Assembly: GCF_026210795.1 (NCBI RefSeq)
Contig: NC_089460.1
Location: 1,736,001 to 1,800,000 of the forward strand
DNA from: Rhizophagus irregularis
Lineage: Eukaryota > Glomeromycota > Glomeromycetes > Glomerales > Glomeraceae
Reading direction: 5' to 3'
DNA length: 64,000 bases
Under the pieces are notes generated by a model that worked only from the letters and a program-made list of their open reading frames with translations, made no database searches and was not told the origin of the DNA. A program made the translations under genes and the position numbers. Shown one piece after another: positions 49,033 through 62,027 of this stretch (the stretch's first letter is position 1; every line of letters begins with the position of its first letter).

Positions 49033-51002
49033 TTAAAATGAGGGTGGAATATTTTTGGCAGTTTCGACATAGTCTTTTAACTTATTAATACCATCATTTC
49101 CATACCAAAACATCATCCATTGAGTTCCGGGAATTCTATGATTACCATCGGATCTTTCAAAATACCTATGAAAAAACGAATAATTATAATGATTAATTAA
49201 AAATTCGGAAGTTTTTAAACCAAAATTTATACATCAAAATTTATACATCACAAAAAATTTATATATTACGTACCATTTGTTTACGCCATTATTGCACCGT
49301 GATCGCCACATCAAATTCGGATATCTTATTTGCAATTGTTTCCATAATATGTCCGCAATACCTATTCCTTGATTGTTAGGCGATACGGCAAATTTATCTA
49401 AGTAAGGTACATCACCTTCCATAGATACTATTGCAGCACCTTGGTAATCCCCTGTTACTATTACTAAATCTAACCTCTTCTTCATTCTATCAATAAAACC
49501 TTTAGTATCCAACTTTTTCCCGAATGAAGCCTCAATAAGAGAATTTAAAGAAGGTATGTCGATGGTTGAAAGTGAATTATGATAAGTGACCGGCATACCA
49601 TATCGGATTACTGTTGTAGCTGTTGATGGCGTTGTAGGTGCCATAAGTGGTAAAGATGATGAAAATAATGGTTTATCGGTGATTAGATTATTTATTAGTC
49701 CTCTAGGGGAATATGCTGGAGCCATAATTGCTGATGTAGTAGAAGGCAAGCCTTCCAAACAAGTTTTTATCATTTCAAAATTTTCAAGACCCGTTGGGTG
49801 GGTGAATTTCCATTGTGGATTCTCCTTATAACTTCTCTTAATATCCTCATATTCTTGTTGGATATTTATAAAAACATGAGATCCTTTCCTTTCTTCAGAT
49901 GGAACACCGCCTTCCGAATTGATAACAATGATTTTCATGGGCTCAAGGTATGAAGTTTTCAAATCTAAACATGCGTTTGATAAAGATCTTGAAAGAGCTA
50001 TCATCCCTGAATTTGGATGAATCGTTCTTTGCGTAGAAAATTCATCTAGAGCTACGGGAAGGATGATAGGAATGTGACCCAGTTTTAAGGAAGAATTTAA
50101 CCATGATAATGATACATCGATTGATGATGAAATCTGTTTGATATTATCAATTTTCTCAGATTCATTATGAGCAAGATTGAAAATACCGCTATATACAGGA
50201 GTGGCCCTTCCACCTGCATTCTCTAATGCTTCACAAACATTAGCACTGTCTTCCCTCATCCATGTTGTTAATTCACTGAATCGGGAATGACCGAGCTTCA
50301 ACAATTCACTCCATTCATCATTATCCAAAACAACAATCGGCATCAATCCTAAATTTTGTAAGCGAACCAATGTATTACTGATAGATTTTAAATCTAAAGA
50401 GGTAAAAGGACCTTGAACTTTAATCAAAGCAATATGTTCACATTTAGTTTCAAATAAAGAATCAACAAATTCTTTTTCTTTTGGTAAATGTTGTGGTTTT
50501 TCTAGTTGAACTTCCTTTAAATCATTTTCGGGAATAGCTGATTTCTTAATTTCTACGGAAGTAGAAGTAGATGGAACAGGGGGTTTTCTATGAGGTAATG
50601 TGAATCGTTTAATATATGACATTGCCTCCCTTTGACTAGGAGTCGTATTTAAAACTTCTAATATAAGGGACTTTGAAAAAAAAAAAGATTAATTTGAATT
50701 CAATACAAAGTTATTTACGAGCAAGCCTTTAAGAGAATATTAAGAACACATACTCTGAATTTGACATTGTTTTTAAAAATTGGAGTTTCCGTTTTTTGCT
50801 GCTCAACTAATGTCTATTCAATATAAAATAATATCATGAATTAATTTTTTATTTCCAAAGATAATAAATATTCATATCATTTTGATAACTTTACCTCTAA
50901 TACTGCTTTGGAAGCATGATATTTCCGTTTATAATGATAGTATGAAGAAGTTTTTGGTATAAACTTATTATTAAGAATTAAATTCTGCGGTAATCTTATC
51001 AT
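49033..51002 (-). CDS. ARG2: N-acetylglutamate synthase, mitochondrial (Arg2)
   Basis: Exons 51002-50895, 50813-50754, 50670-49274 and 49165-49033 encode 565 residues (yeast Arg2 has 574). The enzyme acetylates glutamate with acetyl-CoA in the first step of arginine/ornithine synthesis. The N-terminal ~35 residues (MIRLPQNLILNNKFIPKTSS) are basic and hydroxylated without acids, as in a mitochondrial presequence. SLILEVLNTTPSQREA opens the conserved part. Residues ~90-370 form the amino-acid-kinase-like domain (IALIKVQGPF, PIVVLDNDEW). The C-terminal GNAT domain has the acetyl-CoA loop (NNQGIGIADILWKQL), WRSRCNNGVNKWYFERSDG, and TQWMMFWYG. The short last exon is needed for the catalytic domain; reading through the donor gives a false VIYKF tail. 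Introns are 80-108 nt, GT-AG. It is divergent from TAD2. Confidence 0.93.
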
Positions 51003-51631
51003 TTTTTATTTATATAATATGTAATGATTGATGAAAATGAAAATTCGAAAAAAGTAAAAGTAGTCTTTGATGGCAAAATACTAATTTATGTTTTAATTAT
51101 AATATATTCAATGTCACATGATTCAATAGTATTTATGTCATGATCATCATCTTTTGCCACATTACATTTTTATGGTATATAAAGAAGCGCGGGAATATTA
51201 TTGAGCATGTGTATCTAATCTTGATTGATTTGATTGAAGGGTATTGCGAATAAAATGATTCAATTATGATTATCAGGACGTAATCATAACGATTATCTAT
51301 GATCATTTTAATCATTTTAATCAAAATGATCAAAAAATTAATATAAATTTAATATAATTATGGGAAGATAAAGCACCGACCATTTTTAATAGATGCATCT
51401 AAACTCTTTTTGAAATTAATTAATAACATTATGTACACAATAATGTACAAACAAAGTAAATTATTGTCAATAATATTTGTAGGAGTAATAACTGGTCATT
51501 AATAATGCTCGTCATTCGCTCATTATCCATGTTATTTTCAATAGTATTTATAAAATTAGGTCAAGATCTACTTTATGCATCATAATTTATAATCCGTTTT
51601 TTCTCTATCTCTCAAATTTCGGAATTCTTCT
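51003..51631. promoter_or_regulatory. Divergent promoter region ARG2 / TAD2
   Basis: 629 bp between the two start codons. I searched for a Gcn4-type TGACTCA site, expected for arginine genes, and did not see one. Several ATGATCAT/TCATTTTAATCA near-palindromes occur at 51135-51330. No strong TATA element can be fixed. Confidence 0.45.
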
Positions 51632-52602
<971 letters not shown>

Positions 52603-53835
52603 TTATAGCTCGATAATAATAATAATAATTTCTTATTTTCAGTTACCAGATCACACAAGAATTATTTTTGTGATACAAAGTTCCATGAATACTTATTTCA
52701 ATTATTCATGCATCTTCTGTTTATTACAATTAATAAAATTAGTTAACTAAATGCCCCCTTTGTATTGATAATACATAATTCGTATAGGAGATGTTTTGTC
52801 AAAAAAAGTCTCGCCTTAATGATTACAAAAAAAAAGAATGAGAATGAAAGTTCCATACACCATACTAGATAAGTAATTTGTACACTTGGATTGCTGAAAT
52901 ATTATATGCTCGAAATAAATCCCCTAAACGAAAATATGATGTGTACTTAGTTGCATTTTATATAAATTCGTATTCAATTACGGAATGATCGATTAAAGGA
53001 TTGATAGAAAATTTGAGATCACCCCTTTCCGAAAACTCTAAAATTTTAAGAAATACCTCTCGTGCCACTCATGTTTCATAATAACAACATTGTGCTTAAT
53101 ACGTGATTACAGTGCAAAGATCTTTTCTTTTGAAAATTTTATATAATCAAAGCAAACTATATGTGACCTATATATAAATTATTCAGAATCTTATATAACT
53201 TTTAAAATTTATATTAATAGTTTCAGATTAAAATATCAATATGATGTCCACTTTGTAAACTCCAAAATATATCATATATAGGTGTAATATAATCTGGATA
53301 TTCCAATAGAAAATTGTCCCATTTAATGAATCTGCTGCTATATATCTCCTGTTAGTTCTAAATAAAGCAAGTTCTAGCCTAATTAACATCAGTTTTATAT
53401 CCATCAGAATGTAATATTTGTTTAATATCATAAAACTATCTTAAATGTATTATTATATAAATTGATTAATATTGTAATACCATTTGAAAAGTAGAAACAG
53501 ATGTAATAATATCTTCAAAATGTTCTTTTTTCAATAATTCACAAATTACATTATATCAAATAATATATATTCCACCCATATTTTCATCTTTTTTATGTAA
53601 TATATCATTATATTTTACAAGATAATCCAAATATTATTTAATGAAATTTGACAAGTTACTTTTCAATAAAAAAATATATTATAAAAAGACTATTATTTTC
53701 TTTTATTTTTTTTACATAAAAATTATTTATATTAATTTATAAAAAAATTTATTTCTTACCTAAATGATTTTTATCTTTCTGCATGTAGATTATTTTGCTA
53801 ATTATTTTTAAAAAAATAATTTTTGAAATTAATAA
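52603..53835. other. Intergenic DNA downstream of TAD2
   Basis: No gene supported. Base composition near 52800-53420 is less extreme than further right, and a 67-codon minus-strand frame (53228-53431) may be a relic of something coding. I cannot name it. Confidence 0.5.
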
Positions 53836-53990
53836 TGGTGTAGTTAGCTAAAAAAAAAAGAGCTGAATTCCTGATTGCTAATTATTTGAACCAGTTTAAT
53901 TACAGAAATCCCCTGAAATTTTACATGATTTATACCTGAATCAGATTTAAATAACATTGCAGCTAATTATTTTTTGGCTAACTATAACCA
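53836..53990. mobile_element. MITE-like inverted-repeat element, ~155 bp
   Basis: Left end TGGTGTAGTTAGCTAAAAAA matches the reverse complement of the right end (TGGTTATAGTTAGCCAAAAA) with small indels. Internal GCTAATTATT motifs occur on both arms. AATAATGG is shared beyond the ends, so the duplication and the exact edges are uncertain. Confidence 0.6.
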
Positions 53991-54165
53991 TTATTTGAAA
54001 TTATAATTTATAATTTTACCTACTCTATAAATTTACTTAGAAAATTTTAAAGTTTACATGAGGTGTTTAAACACAGGTCATGTGAAATATAATGACATCA
54101 ATGTCACACACTTGTCACACCCTTTTACTTTTCTATGTAATATATGTATTTAAGTATTTTTGAAT

Positions 54166-54354
54166 GCTTTGCAAGTTTACTTAAGACATCAAAAGGGGTT
54201 TTAAATGCCATTTTTGACTTATATATGAAAAACTGTTTTTGCTGATCATTTTCTAAATTTTTTTAAAAGCGATTGGCAAAATCAATTATTCATAAAGGTA
54301 AAGTCAAAACTGACATTCAAAAGCCTTTACGTTCTTAAGTAAACTTGTGAAAGC
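54166..54354. mobile_element. MITE-like inverted-repeat element, ~189 bp
   Basis: The left arm GCTTTGCAAGTTTACTTAAG and the reverse complement of the right arm (GCTTTCACAAGTTTACTTAA) match, and the similarity continues through AAAAGG...TTTAAATG-type sequence. No TSD confirmed. Confidence 0.55.
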
Positions 54355-54435
54355 AGGAAAAAATCCATTTATCTATTAATTTTAAAGTTTATACTTTTAG
54401 TCAAAATGGCAATAATCACATGACCTGGGTTCAAA

Positions 54436-54732
54436 AGGACCCCGGATATCTCCAAAACAGGTCATAAGTCACACTTTCGGCAGATTGGCCCTTTTTATTT
54501 TTAGGCCAAAAAATCGTTTTTTGTAAATATCTCGGCATCCAGTGGTCCAATTTTGATGAACTTTCTTTTAAATTGTAGAGCTAAATGAGGGCTACAAAAT
54601 AAAAAAAAGTTCATTAAAATTGAATTACTGGATGCTGAGATATTTACAAAAAACGATTTTTTGAGTTTCAGCAAAAAGGGTGTTTTTGGCCAAAAGTCCA
54701 TTATGACCTTTATATTAGATATCCGGGGTCCT
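54436..54732. mobile_element. Foldback TIR element, 297 bp, with 8-bp TSD
   Basis: The ends AGGACCCCGGATATCT and AGATATCCGGGGTCCT are perfect 16-bp inverted repeats. The perfect 8-bp direct repeats GGTTCAAA (54428-54435, 54733-54740) flank it. Inverted similarity continues through most of the element (GGTCATAA arms; CGGCATCCAGTGGTCCAATT facing AATTGAATTACTGGATGCTG), so a single strand could fold into one long hairpin. The 103-codon minus frame over it is a palindrome by-product. An 8-bp TSD suits hAT or P superfamilies. A diverged relative lies at about 60845-61112. Confidence 0.85.
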
Positions 54733-54740
54733 GGTTCAAA

Positions 54741-55812
54741 TATCTCGTATTCAAATAGAAATTGCCATTTACTTAATATCTTAAGAAAAGTTATAAATAC
54801 TATTTTTAACATATTTGATAATTTATAACTTGGAAATGAGAAATATTAAATCTTAATTAGAGTGAAAAATAAATTTATTTTTAATATATTAATTTATTAA
54901 AAGCAAATAACTGAAAAATATTTAACAATTTTTAAATTATTTATTTTCTAAAAAAAGTAAAATAATTGAATTTTTAATAGAAAAAAATAAAAAATATCTG
55001 ACTTTTAAATCAAATATATATATATATATATTAATAAAATAATTATAGAAAAAAAAAAGTTTTTTGTTAAAAATAAAATTCAATATTTTATTAATTTTAT
55101 TATATTAAATATTCATTAAAGCAAATAACTGAAAATAACAATTTTTAAATTACATTTTTTTAAAAAATATAATGATTGAATTTTTAATAAAAAAAAAATA
55201 AGAAATATTTATTTAACTTTAATAAATTAAAAAAATATATATATTATATATTAATGAAAAAAAAAGTTCTAAAATTCAATAATTTATTTATTATAAAATG
55301 AAAAAATATTTTAAATATTATTAATAATTCAAATTAATTAACATCTGAAAGAAAAATATATTATTAATATTGCTTGAATATTAAATTATATCAATTTGTA
55401 AGTTTTCTTTATAATAATTTATATATATTTTACAAAATTTTACTTAATAAATAAATTTTACATATATAAAATACTGATTTGATCTTTAAAATTAAATTAC
55501 TTAGTAAATATTAATCTAATTGCTATAAAATTATTGTTATTTGATTCCTCTTAATGAGATTATTTCAATAAATTTAAGATCATTAAAATCTGATTACTAG
55601 AATCTGTAATAATAAAATAAAGTTAAAATATTTAATATTACACAAATTTTACATATATAAAATGTTAATTTGATCTTTAAAATTGGATTGCTCAATCCAA
55701 TTGTTATGAAATTACTTTCATTTAATAAGGTAAATTCAATAAATTAAAGAATATTAAAATCTGATTATTAAATTTTAAAATAATTATATTTTAATAAATA
55801 TCTCTTTATAAT
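54741..55812. other. Very AT-rich stretch
   Basis: Mostly A/T with degenerate internal duplications (for example AAGCAAATAACTGAAAAT near 54900 and 55119, and TTTACATATATAAAATAC near 55455 and 55650). No gene. Confidence 0.55.
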
Positions 55813-55814
55813 TA

Positions 55815-56104
55815 TAGTCAACTCTCTATAAATACATCCCCCTTGGGATCAGGTATAAGAGTGCATTTAAAAAGGATAAGTATTTATAGAATACATATAA
55901 ATCTATATGATATTAATCTAAAATTAAGGTAATACAAAATCTTATAAGTAAACTATATAAAATTTTTTTATAAAGGATGCATTTACAGAATACATATATA
56001 TAAAAATCATGCATTTAGCATTAAAATCCAAGTTGAAACTAAATAAAAGGTGCATTTATAGAGGATGTGCATTTATAGAGGGTGCATTTATAAAGAGTTG
56101 ACTG
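55815..56104. mobile_element. TA-flanked MITE, 290 bp (CAGTCAACTCT family)
   Basis: The left end TAGTCAACTCTCTATAAATA and the reverse complement of the right end (CAGTCAACTCTTTATAAATG) are inverted repeats; TA flanks both ends. Inside, GTGCATTTA(TA)GAGG motifs repeat near both ends. TA duplication and CAGT-type ends suit Tc1/mariner. The same ends appear at 4143 and 56573. Confidence 0.75.
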
Positions 56105-56572
56105 TATATATAATTACATATATATATAATTTTTAAGTAATTTGTAAATATAAATTATAGACTTTATATATAAAATTTGAGACATTCAACTAAATGATTA
56201 TATAGATAATATAATTATAATAAAAATAACTATAAAAAAAATTAACTGTATTTTATTTAATTATATTTTGTAAAAATTGCAATAGATTCAGTAATATTTT
56301 TACAGTTATAATATTTATAGCATTTCTTTAAAATAATAGTAATACTAAAATGTAAATTTTTAGAATATTTGAAATATTTGTAATTTTTTTAATCTTTTGT
56401 AAAATTTTAAAATAAACTATTATATTGTTATTCTGTTAATAAGTTAATTATAAATAATTATGTGAAATAATATTAAATATTTAGTTAAAAAAAATAGGTT
56501 TTTATAAAATTTTATATATAACAAAAAATATATAAAAATAATCTCTTAGTATAAAATTAACTACAGTCAACC

Positions 56573-56770
56573 CCTTTATTTATAAATATTTCCTATATAA
56601 ACACTTCTCTTCTTAAAGCACACATTTTTTAGTTCCAATTTTTTATATATAAAATACTTCTTTTATAATCACTTTATTAATTATAAGTATAATCTCATCA
56701 ATAATTAGTCCTATATTATAATAAATATATATAAAATTCTTCCTGCATAAGCACATAAATCATGATTTAA
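56573..56770. repeat. One-ended copy of a CAGTCAAC-type element
   Basis: Starts TA-CAGTCAACCCCTTTATTTA and continues with ATAAACACTTCT and ATAATCACTTT motifs resembling the subterminal part of the previous family. No matching right end was found before 57.3 kb. Confidence 0.4.
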
Positions 56771-57084
56771 TAAAATAACTAATAAAATATGTGTTATATA
56801 CATAGTTTGCATTTTAAATTATACATAACTAGTAATTCCCTATTTTCATATAAATACGTAATTCGTAATTCTGGTAACTAATTACCAGATTTTTTAAAAA
56901 ATACATAAATACGTAATTATTTATACTATATATAAATATTATTAGCTAATTATGATTTATGAATCATATACTTTTTTATATAAGTTATATGTATTTTTAT
57001 ATATAAAAATACTAAAACTATCAATTTTGACATTTTTTATGTATTTTTATATATTAGGGAATTTTTAGGATGCAGATCTATAAA

Positions 57085-57240
57085 GAATTACAAAATTTGC
57101 AATTCTTTGCATTTTTTTTGCATTTTTTTATGCATTTTTATGAAGTTCTGCAAATTTTGCAATTTCACAGATAATTGAATATTTTTTCATAAAAATCTGC
57201 AAAATTTTGCAATTTTACAGATTTCTGCAGATTTGTTAAG
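57085..57240. repeat. TGCAAAATTTGCAATTT repeat cluster
   Basis: Several direct and inverted copies of CTGCAAATTTTGCAATTT and TTTTTGCATTTTTTATGCA. Possibly the core of a decayed element. Confidence 0.5.
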
Positions 57241-57326
57241 TAGTAATTTATAAGAATAATCAAAAGTTAAACTGTTACATTTTTAGTAGCTTATTTTTTT
57301 TTTTAGCTTTTATTAAATCTTTTTAA

Positions 57327-57700
57327 GGGTAGAGTGTATCACGTGATACTTCATATAGATCGACTTGTCAAATTCCTTATTACATAGTAGCACTATTTTC
57401 TGTACAATATAAACTTTTGTAATACTTAACATAAATGGATAAAATTTATATCGTTAGAAAGCCACAATTTTGAACTTTTATTTTTTTAATTAAAAAAACT
57501 TCTTTTATAAAAAAAATCTTTAAAAAACACCTAATGAAGTTGCGACTAGGCATATATGTTTTTGTGACTAGGCAATCTTGAATTTTATTGGTTGTTAGTA
57601 TCAGTTGTATATTTAAAATGTAAACAAATGATCGGCAAACCTATAGTAAAATAATTTGCCACCCGCTACATATAAAAAATGATCGACATATACTCTACCC
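57327..57700. mobile_element. TTAA-flanked MITE, 374 bp
   Basis: The ends GGGTAGAGTGTAT and ATATACTCTACCC are inverted repeats with one mismatch, and both abut TTAA (57323-57326, 57701-57704). GATCGAC (57359) and GATCGACA (57680) recur near the ends in direct orientation. TTAA is the target of piggyBac and Kolobok transposases; the GGG start fits Kolobok somewhat better. No coding capacity. Confidence 0.75.
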
Positions 57701-57915
57701 TTAAATTTAAACTTTTTTTTAAGTTTTAAATTTTACTTTTTTTTCCTTTGAAATTATTCAAATTTATTTTTTTTTTGAAATTATTCAATTTTTACTACTT
57801 TTTTCTGTGAACTTATTCAATTTTATTACTTTACTTTAACAGTTATTTTTTCTTTAAAGTTATTTAAACTTGCTTATCATATAAATTGAAATGACAAGAT
57901 TTGATAGTATATGAA

Positions 57916-59240
57916 ACTATTTAAAAAATATTTTTAATATTCTTTATTCTTCATTTTTATAGGTTTCAGTACTTCACAGTTTTTTAAAACTTTAAAATGG
58001 TAAGTTTTGCAATATCTTAAAACTTTAAATTTTTTTTATTTTTTATAAATGAATATTTCTAACTAAAGCTCCGCATAAGCCAGCTTGAGCTGAATCAGGA
58101 TATGGCTCGGGTTCAATTCAAAAAATTATACAAAGCCAATCTGAGTTAAGCCACAAATTTTTATGGTTTAGTTTGATACAAGCTAAACTATGATAATACT
58201 TAGCTTAAATCAAATAAATCAAGCTGAATTATAAAAATTTTGGCTCAAACTAAATTAGGTTTGAGCTAATTTATTTATTTATCATTTCAAAAAAAAAGTT
58301 GGTTTACTTTAAATAAAATAAGATTTTTTAAACTAAATCATAAAAAAAAACTAATCTTATCTCGATTTATTGAAAAGTACTTGTTAAATTAAGCTTTTTA
58401 TTTACTTTTTTGTATTTATAAAATAGTATTTAAAGTGTAAATTTTAATATTGAAAAAATAGTCAAAATTCTAATTAGTTTAATTTTACATGACATAATTA
58501 AAAGTTGATTAAAAAAAATCTAAAAATTTTTATTTTTATTTTATTAAAAATCATACATAAAAAGTTTCAAGAAGAGAATTTGGCATTTATTTAAAGAAAT
58601 ATTAAAAATGTTTCTTTATTCTCTATTTTTATAGGAAATGGTCTTGAAGACCTTAGATAAGTTGTAATTTAAGGGTGTTACTTAGAATGATTACCTTGAG
58701 AAACATTTTTAATGTTTCTTTATCTTTATTTTGTAGAAAATGGCCTAGATCTTAAATAAGTTGTAATTAAAAGATGCTATTTAGAACTTATTTAAAGAAA
58801 TATTTTTAACATTTCTTTATTCTTTATTTTTGTAAAAAACGGTCTTAAAAACCTTGGGTAAGTTGTAATTAGAAGGTGCTATTTGGAATTTATTTAAAGA
58901 AATATTTTTAACATCTCTTTATTCTTTATTTTTGTAAGAAATAGCTTTAAAGATCTTGGGTAAGTTGTAATTAAAAAGTGCTATTTGAAATTTATTTAAA
59001 AAAATGTTTTTAACGTTTCTTTATTCTTTATTTTTGTAGAAAATATCCTTGAAGACCTTAAATAATTATTAGTAATTGGAAGTACTATTCAGAATTAATT
59101 TAAAGAAATGATTATATACCATCTTTTTATTCTTTATTTTTGTAAAAAATATCCTTAAAGACCTTGGGTAATTGCTAATTGAAAGGTGTTATTCAAAATT
59201 AAAAAAATGGCTTTAACGTTTCTTTATTTATTTTTAAGTG
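57916..59240 (+). repeat. Second, decayed array of intron/exon-like units
   Basis: A first unit is intact: polypyrimidine-ATAG, a 37-nt block (57963-57999), then GTAAGT at 58000. From 58590 to 59240 six further units of ~95-110 bp follow. Each has TTTAAAGAAAT, TTTTTAAC, TTTCTTTATTCTTTATTTTT, then GTAG or a mutated version, an exon-like block around GGTCTTGAAGACCTTGG, and GTAAGTTGTAATT or a mutated version. Units 3 and 4 keep the donor (58858, 58960). Acceptors at 58634, 58736, 58938 and 59039 keep AG; others have lost it. The architecture, including AAAGAAAT/ATTTCTTT arms around a TTTAAC branch-like motif, mirrors the array at 5311-6028, but this copy is decayed. A palindromic repeat (AGCTTGAGCT motifs, 58065-58270) separates unit 1 from the rest. 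Confidence 0.65.
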
Positions 59241-59597
59241 AACTGTAAATGTATTTTATAACTTTAAATAATAATTTATAACCAATTGATTTTTTAATTT
59301 TTATATCATTGTAATTAAATTAACTAATATAAATACCTATATTTATAAAAATTTTACTTTTTTTTATAAAAATGGCTGTTTGAAAATTCCACTGCAAAAG
59401 TAGCAAAAGTAGTTAATTATCTATTATTAGATGTTAAACTAATTTGATAACTTACCAAGTTGTAATTATTTATAAATAGTTATTATTCAGATGTTAAAAA
59501 AAAAAAAAGAAATTTTGATAATTTAACATTTGGTAATCCAATTTAATTCATTTATTTTATATTTTCATTATCCAACAAAAAATATTTTATATACTAT

Positions 59598-61680
59598 TTG
59601 AATTCTGAAATAATGGATAATCCTTTTTCACTTTATCCTGTTCTCACTCCTACTATTAATCTTGAAGAGAAAACTAATTCTTTCTCAACCAGTAAAAGAT
59701 CCCTTATTTATCAATATTTCACTTATAAAACTTCAAGATACTATTACAATCATTGTCCTAAAAATTATTTAGACGAATCAACTTTTACACTTTGGTGTCA
59801 TATAAGTAATAAACACTGAAAAATTCTTGCTGAATCTCAAAATCAAGAGAGAAATATCAGTAAAATGAATAAGTTTGTAATTTCTGACCAAAAAGAAAAT
59901 GTAAATTTAATAATAATAATAATATTATTATTATTATTAACCAATTAACATATGTATCTTTTTTTAGTTAACCAAAAAGGATTTTGAAAAAAAGTAATTC
60001 GTTGGATAGTAAATAATGATCAGTTATTTAATGTGACTGAAAATAAAGAATTTTGAGACATGTTAACATTTATTCAATTGGGTATACATATTCCTTCTAC
60101 TGATACTCTTTAACGAGATGCAAATAATAACTTTAATACTGCAAAGTATACATTTAAACAAGAACTGCAGGTTAACGATTTAATATATAATAGAACTCCA
60201 AACATTATATATACAACTCAGAGATTGACTTTTCTTCAAACATACATAGTGTCTTTATCTTTATTAAATTTATTAGAAATATTTACAATTAAACAAATTA
60301 CAATAAAAGAAACAATTAAAAATAAATTAACTAAAAATAAAGTTATATAGTCTCCTAAAAAGTGATAAAAGTAAAATAAAAATCTAAACTAAAGATAATT
60401 ACTAGTACACTAACACTTTCTAGATCATTTCCCATGTGGTCATGTTATATTTCAAGTACAGTAAATGCAACTATATTAATTAAACAATGAAAAGTGCATC
60501 CATTATTAAAATCGATATCCAATACTGTTAAAAAAGCAGTTATCTGATAGTACCATTAAACGACTCAGAAAATCCAAATAATGATTAAACTAATTTAATC
60601 CTTGAATGATCAAGTTCTTAATCCAATTTATGTTAGCATTACGTAACTGCACAGTGTGGGTTAGAGGTAATAAAGTAGAGACAAGCGAGTACGAAAACTT
60701 AAGCAAATTTGAAGGCTTTAGATAAGTCTTGAGATTAGTTGAGATATTGACAGAACGTTCACAGCGGCTTTTTTCAAAAGTACAGATGTCCCAAACATGT
60801 CTGCGCATTTTGTGGATAAAATTATTATAAATTGCAGATATGACTTTGCATATGAAGGAGTGAGAGGTTAACTTTTTGCAAATTGACCCTAAATTTCAAA
60901 AAAAAAATCAGGTTCATTTTGGCATCCAGTGGTCCAATTTATGTGAATTTTTTTGTTTTGTAGCTCTTATCGAGTTCTACAAAATAAAAAAAAATACGCA
61001 TGATTCAGATCACTGGATGCTGAGATAATCACAAAAAACTTAAAATAAAAAAGAGCAAATTGGGTTTTTTTGGCAAAAAGTCAGTTATGACCTATATAAG
61101 AGATGTCTGAGGGTCCTTATATAATCATATTTAATATACCAATAATATTTATTAAATCAATCTAAATAAAATAAAGGAAGCATCTGATCGCTTATCTTTC
61201 ACAGTAAACACTTGGACTAGTAAGAATCAAATCCCTTTTCTTGGGATAAACGTTCACTGGATAAATAAAAAATGGGAATTAAAATGTACTATATTGGATT
61301 TTTGTATTTTATCAGGATCCCATATCAGAGTTAACTTGGCAGAAAAATTTTTAAATACCCTTCAAGATTTTGGAGTAATAACGAAGGTAATTTTCTAATT
61401 GTTTATTTATAATTTATATTTTTTTTATCTTGTTATTAACTAATAATTGTTTATGATATATATATATAGATATTGGCAATTAGATGGACAATGCTTCCAA
61501 TATGGATGTAATGTTAGAAAAAATTTTGCAGACTTTAAAATTACAAAATATAATTTTTCATCCAGAAAATCAACGCGTTCGATATTAGCCGTGAAAAAGT
61601 TAATAGATTGTCTTTATGTGGCTCATATATCATATGAAAATGAAGATTTTTTTTGAAGCTATTGAAGACAATAATGACAA
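59598..61680 (+). pseudogene. Broken hAT transposase with nested insertions
   Basis: Fragments in order: 59598-59819 (KRSLIYQYFTYKTSRYYYNH...TLWCHISNKH, BED-finger-like, then TGA); 59978-60180 (RWIVNNDQLFNVTENKEF, stop, DMLTFIQLGIHIPSTDTL, stop, RDANNNFNTAKYTFKQELQ); 61165-61386 (FTVNTWTSKNQIPFLGINVH, WELKCTILDFCILSGSH); 61470-61590 (MDNASNMDVMLEKILQTLKL). These match the N-terminal finger and the start of the RNase-H-like catalytic domain of hAT transposases, as described for that superfamily. In-frame stops and frameshifts (at least five) mark it as dead, and the 3' part with the dimerisation domain is missing. About 1 kb of unrelated sequence (60180-61160), including a foldback element, separates two parts. 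Confidence 0.75.
60845..61112. mobile_element. Diverged foldback element related to 54436-54732
   Basis: It shares GGCATCCAGTGGTCCAATTT, the CACTGGATGCTGAGATAAT arm, GGCAAAAAGTCAGTTATGAC and the GGGTCC right edge with the element at 54436. The left edge is degraded. It lies inside the sequence that splits the hAT transposase relic. Confidence 0.7.
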
Positions 61681-62027
61681 ATTGAAAGATGCTATATATA
61701 AGGTAATAAATATTATTGCAAAATAATTATCTATACAATTAAAATTTGAATTATTAATAATTGATTTATTAAATTTAAAGCTTCGTAAGATTGTAGTAAA
61801 AATTAGAGCATCTTCCAAGCGGCATGGCCTATACTTTAGTGACATCATTTTGCTGCGCATTTCATGTGACTGACAATATAAATGAACATTAATCTTAGTA
61901 AACTCTGTCTTCCACGATACTAATAAATCTCCTGGGGAAAAAAATAATTTAGATTGATTTAGATTGCAAGCCCCTGTTAAGTCCGTAATCTCAAAAATAT
62001 GTATCTTGATCCGTCACATGTATTAAT

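Noticed and set aside
54501-54812. 103-codon minus-strand frame
   Set aside because: Covers a nearly palindromic foldback element and runs past its end. Composition follows the inverted repeat.
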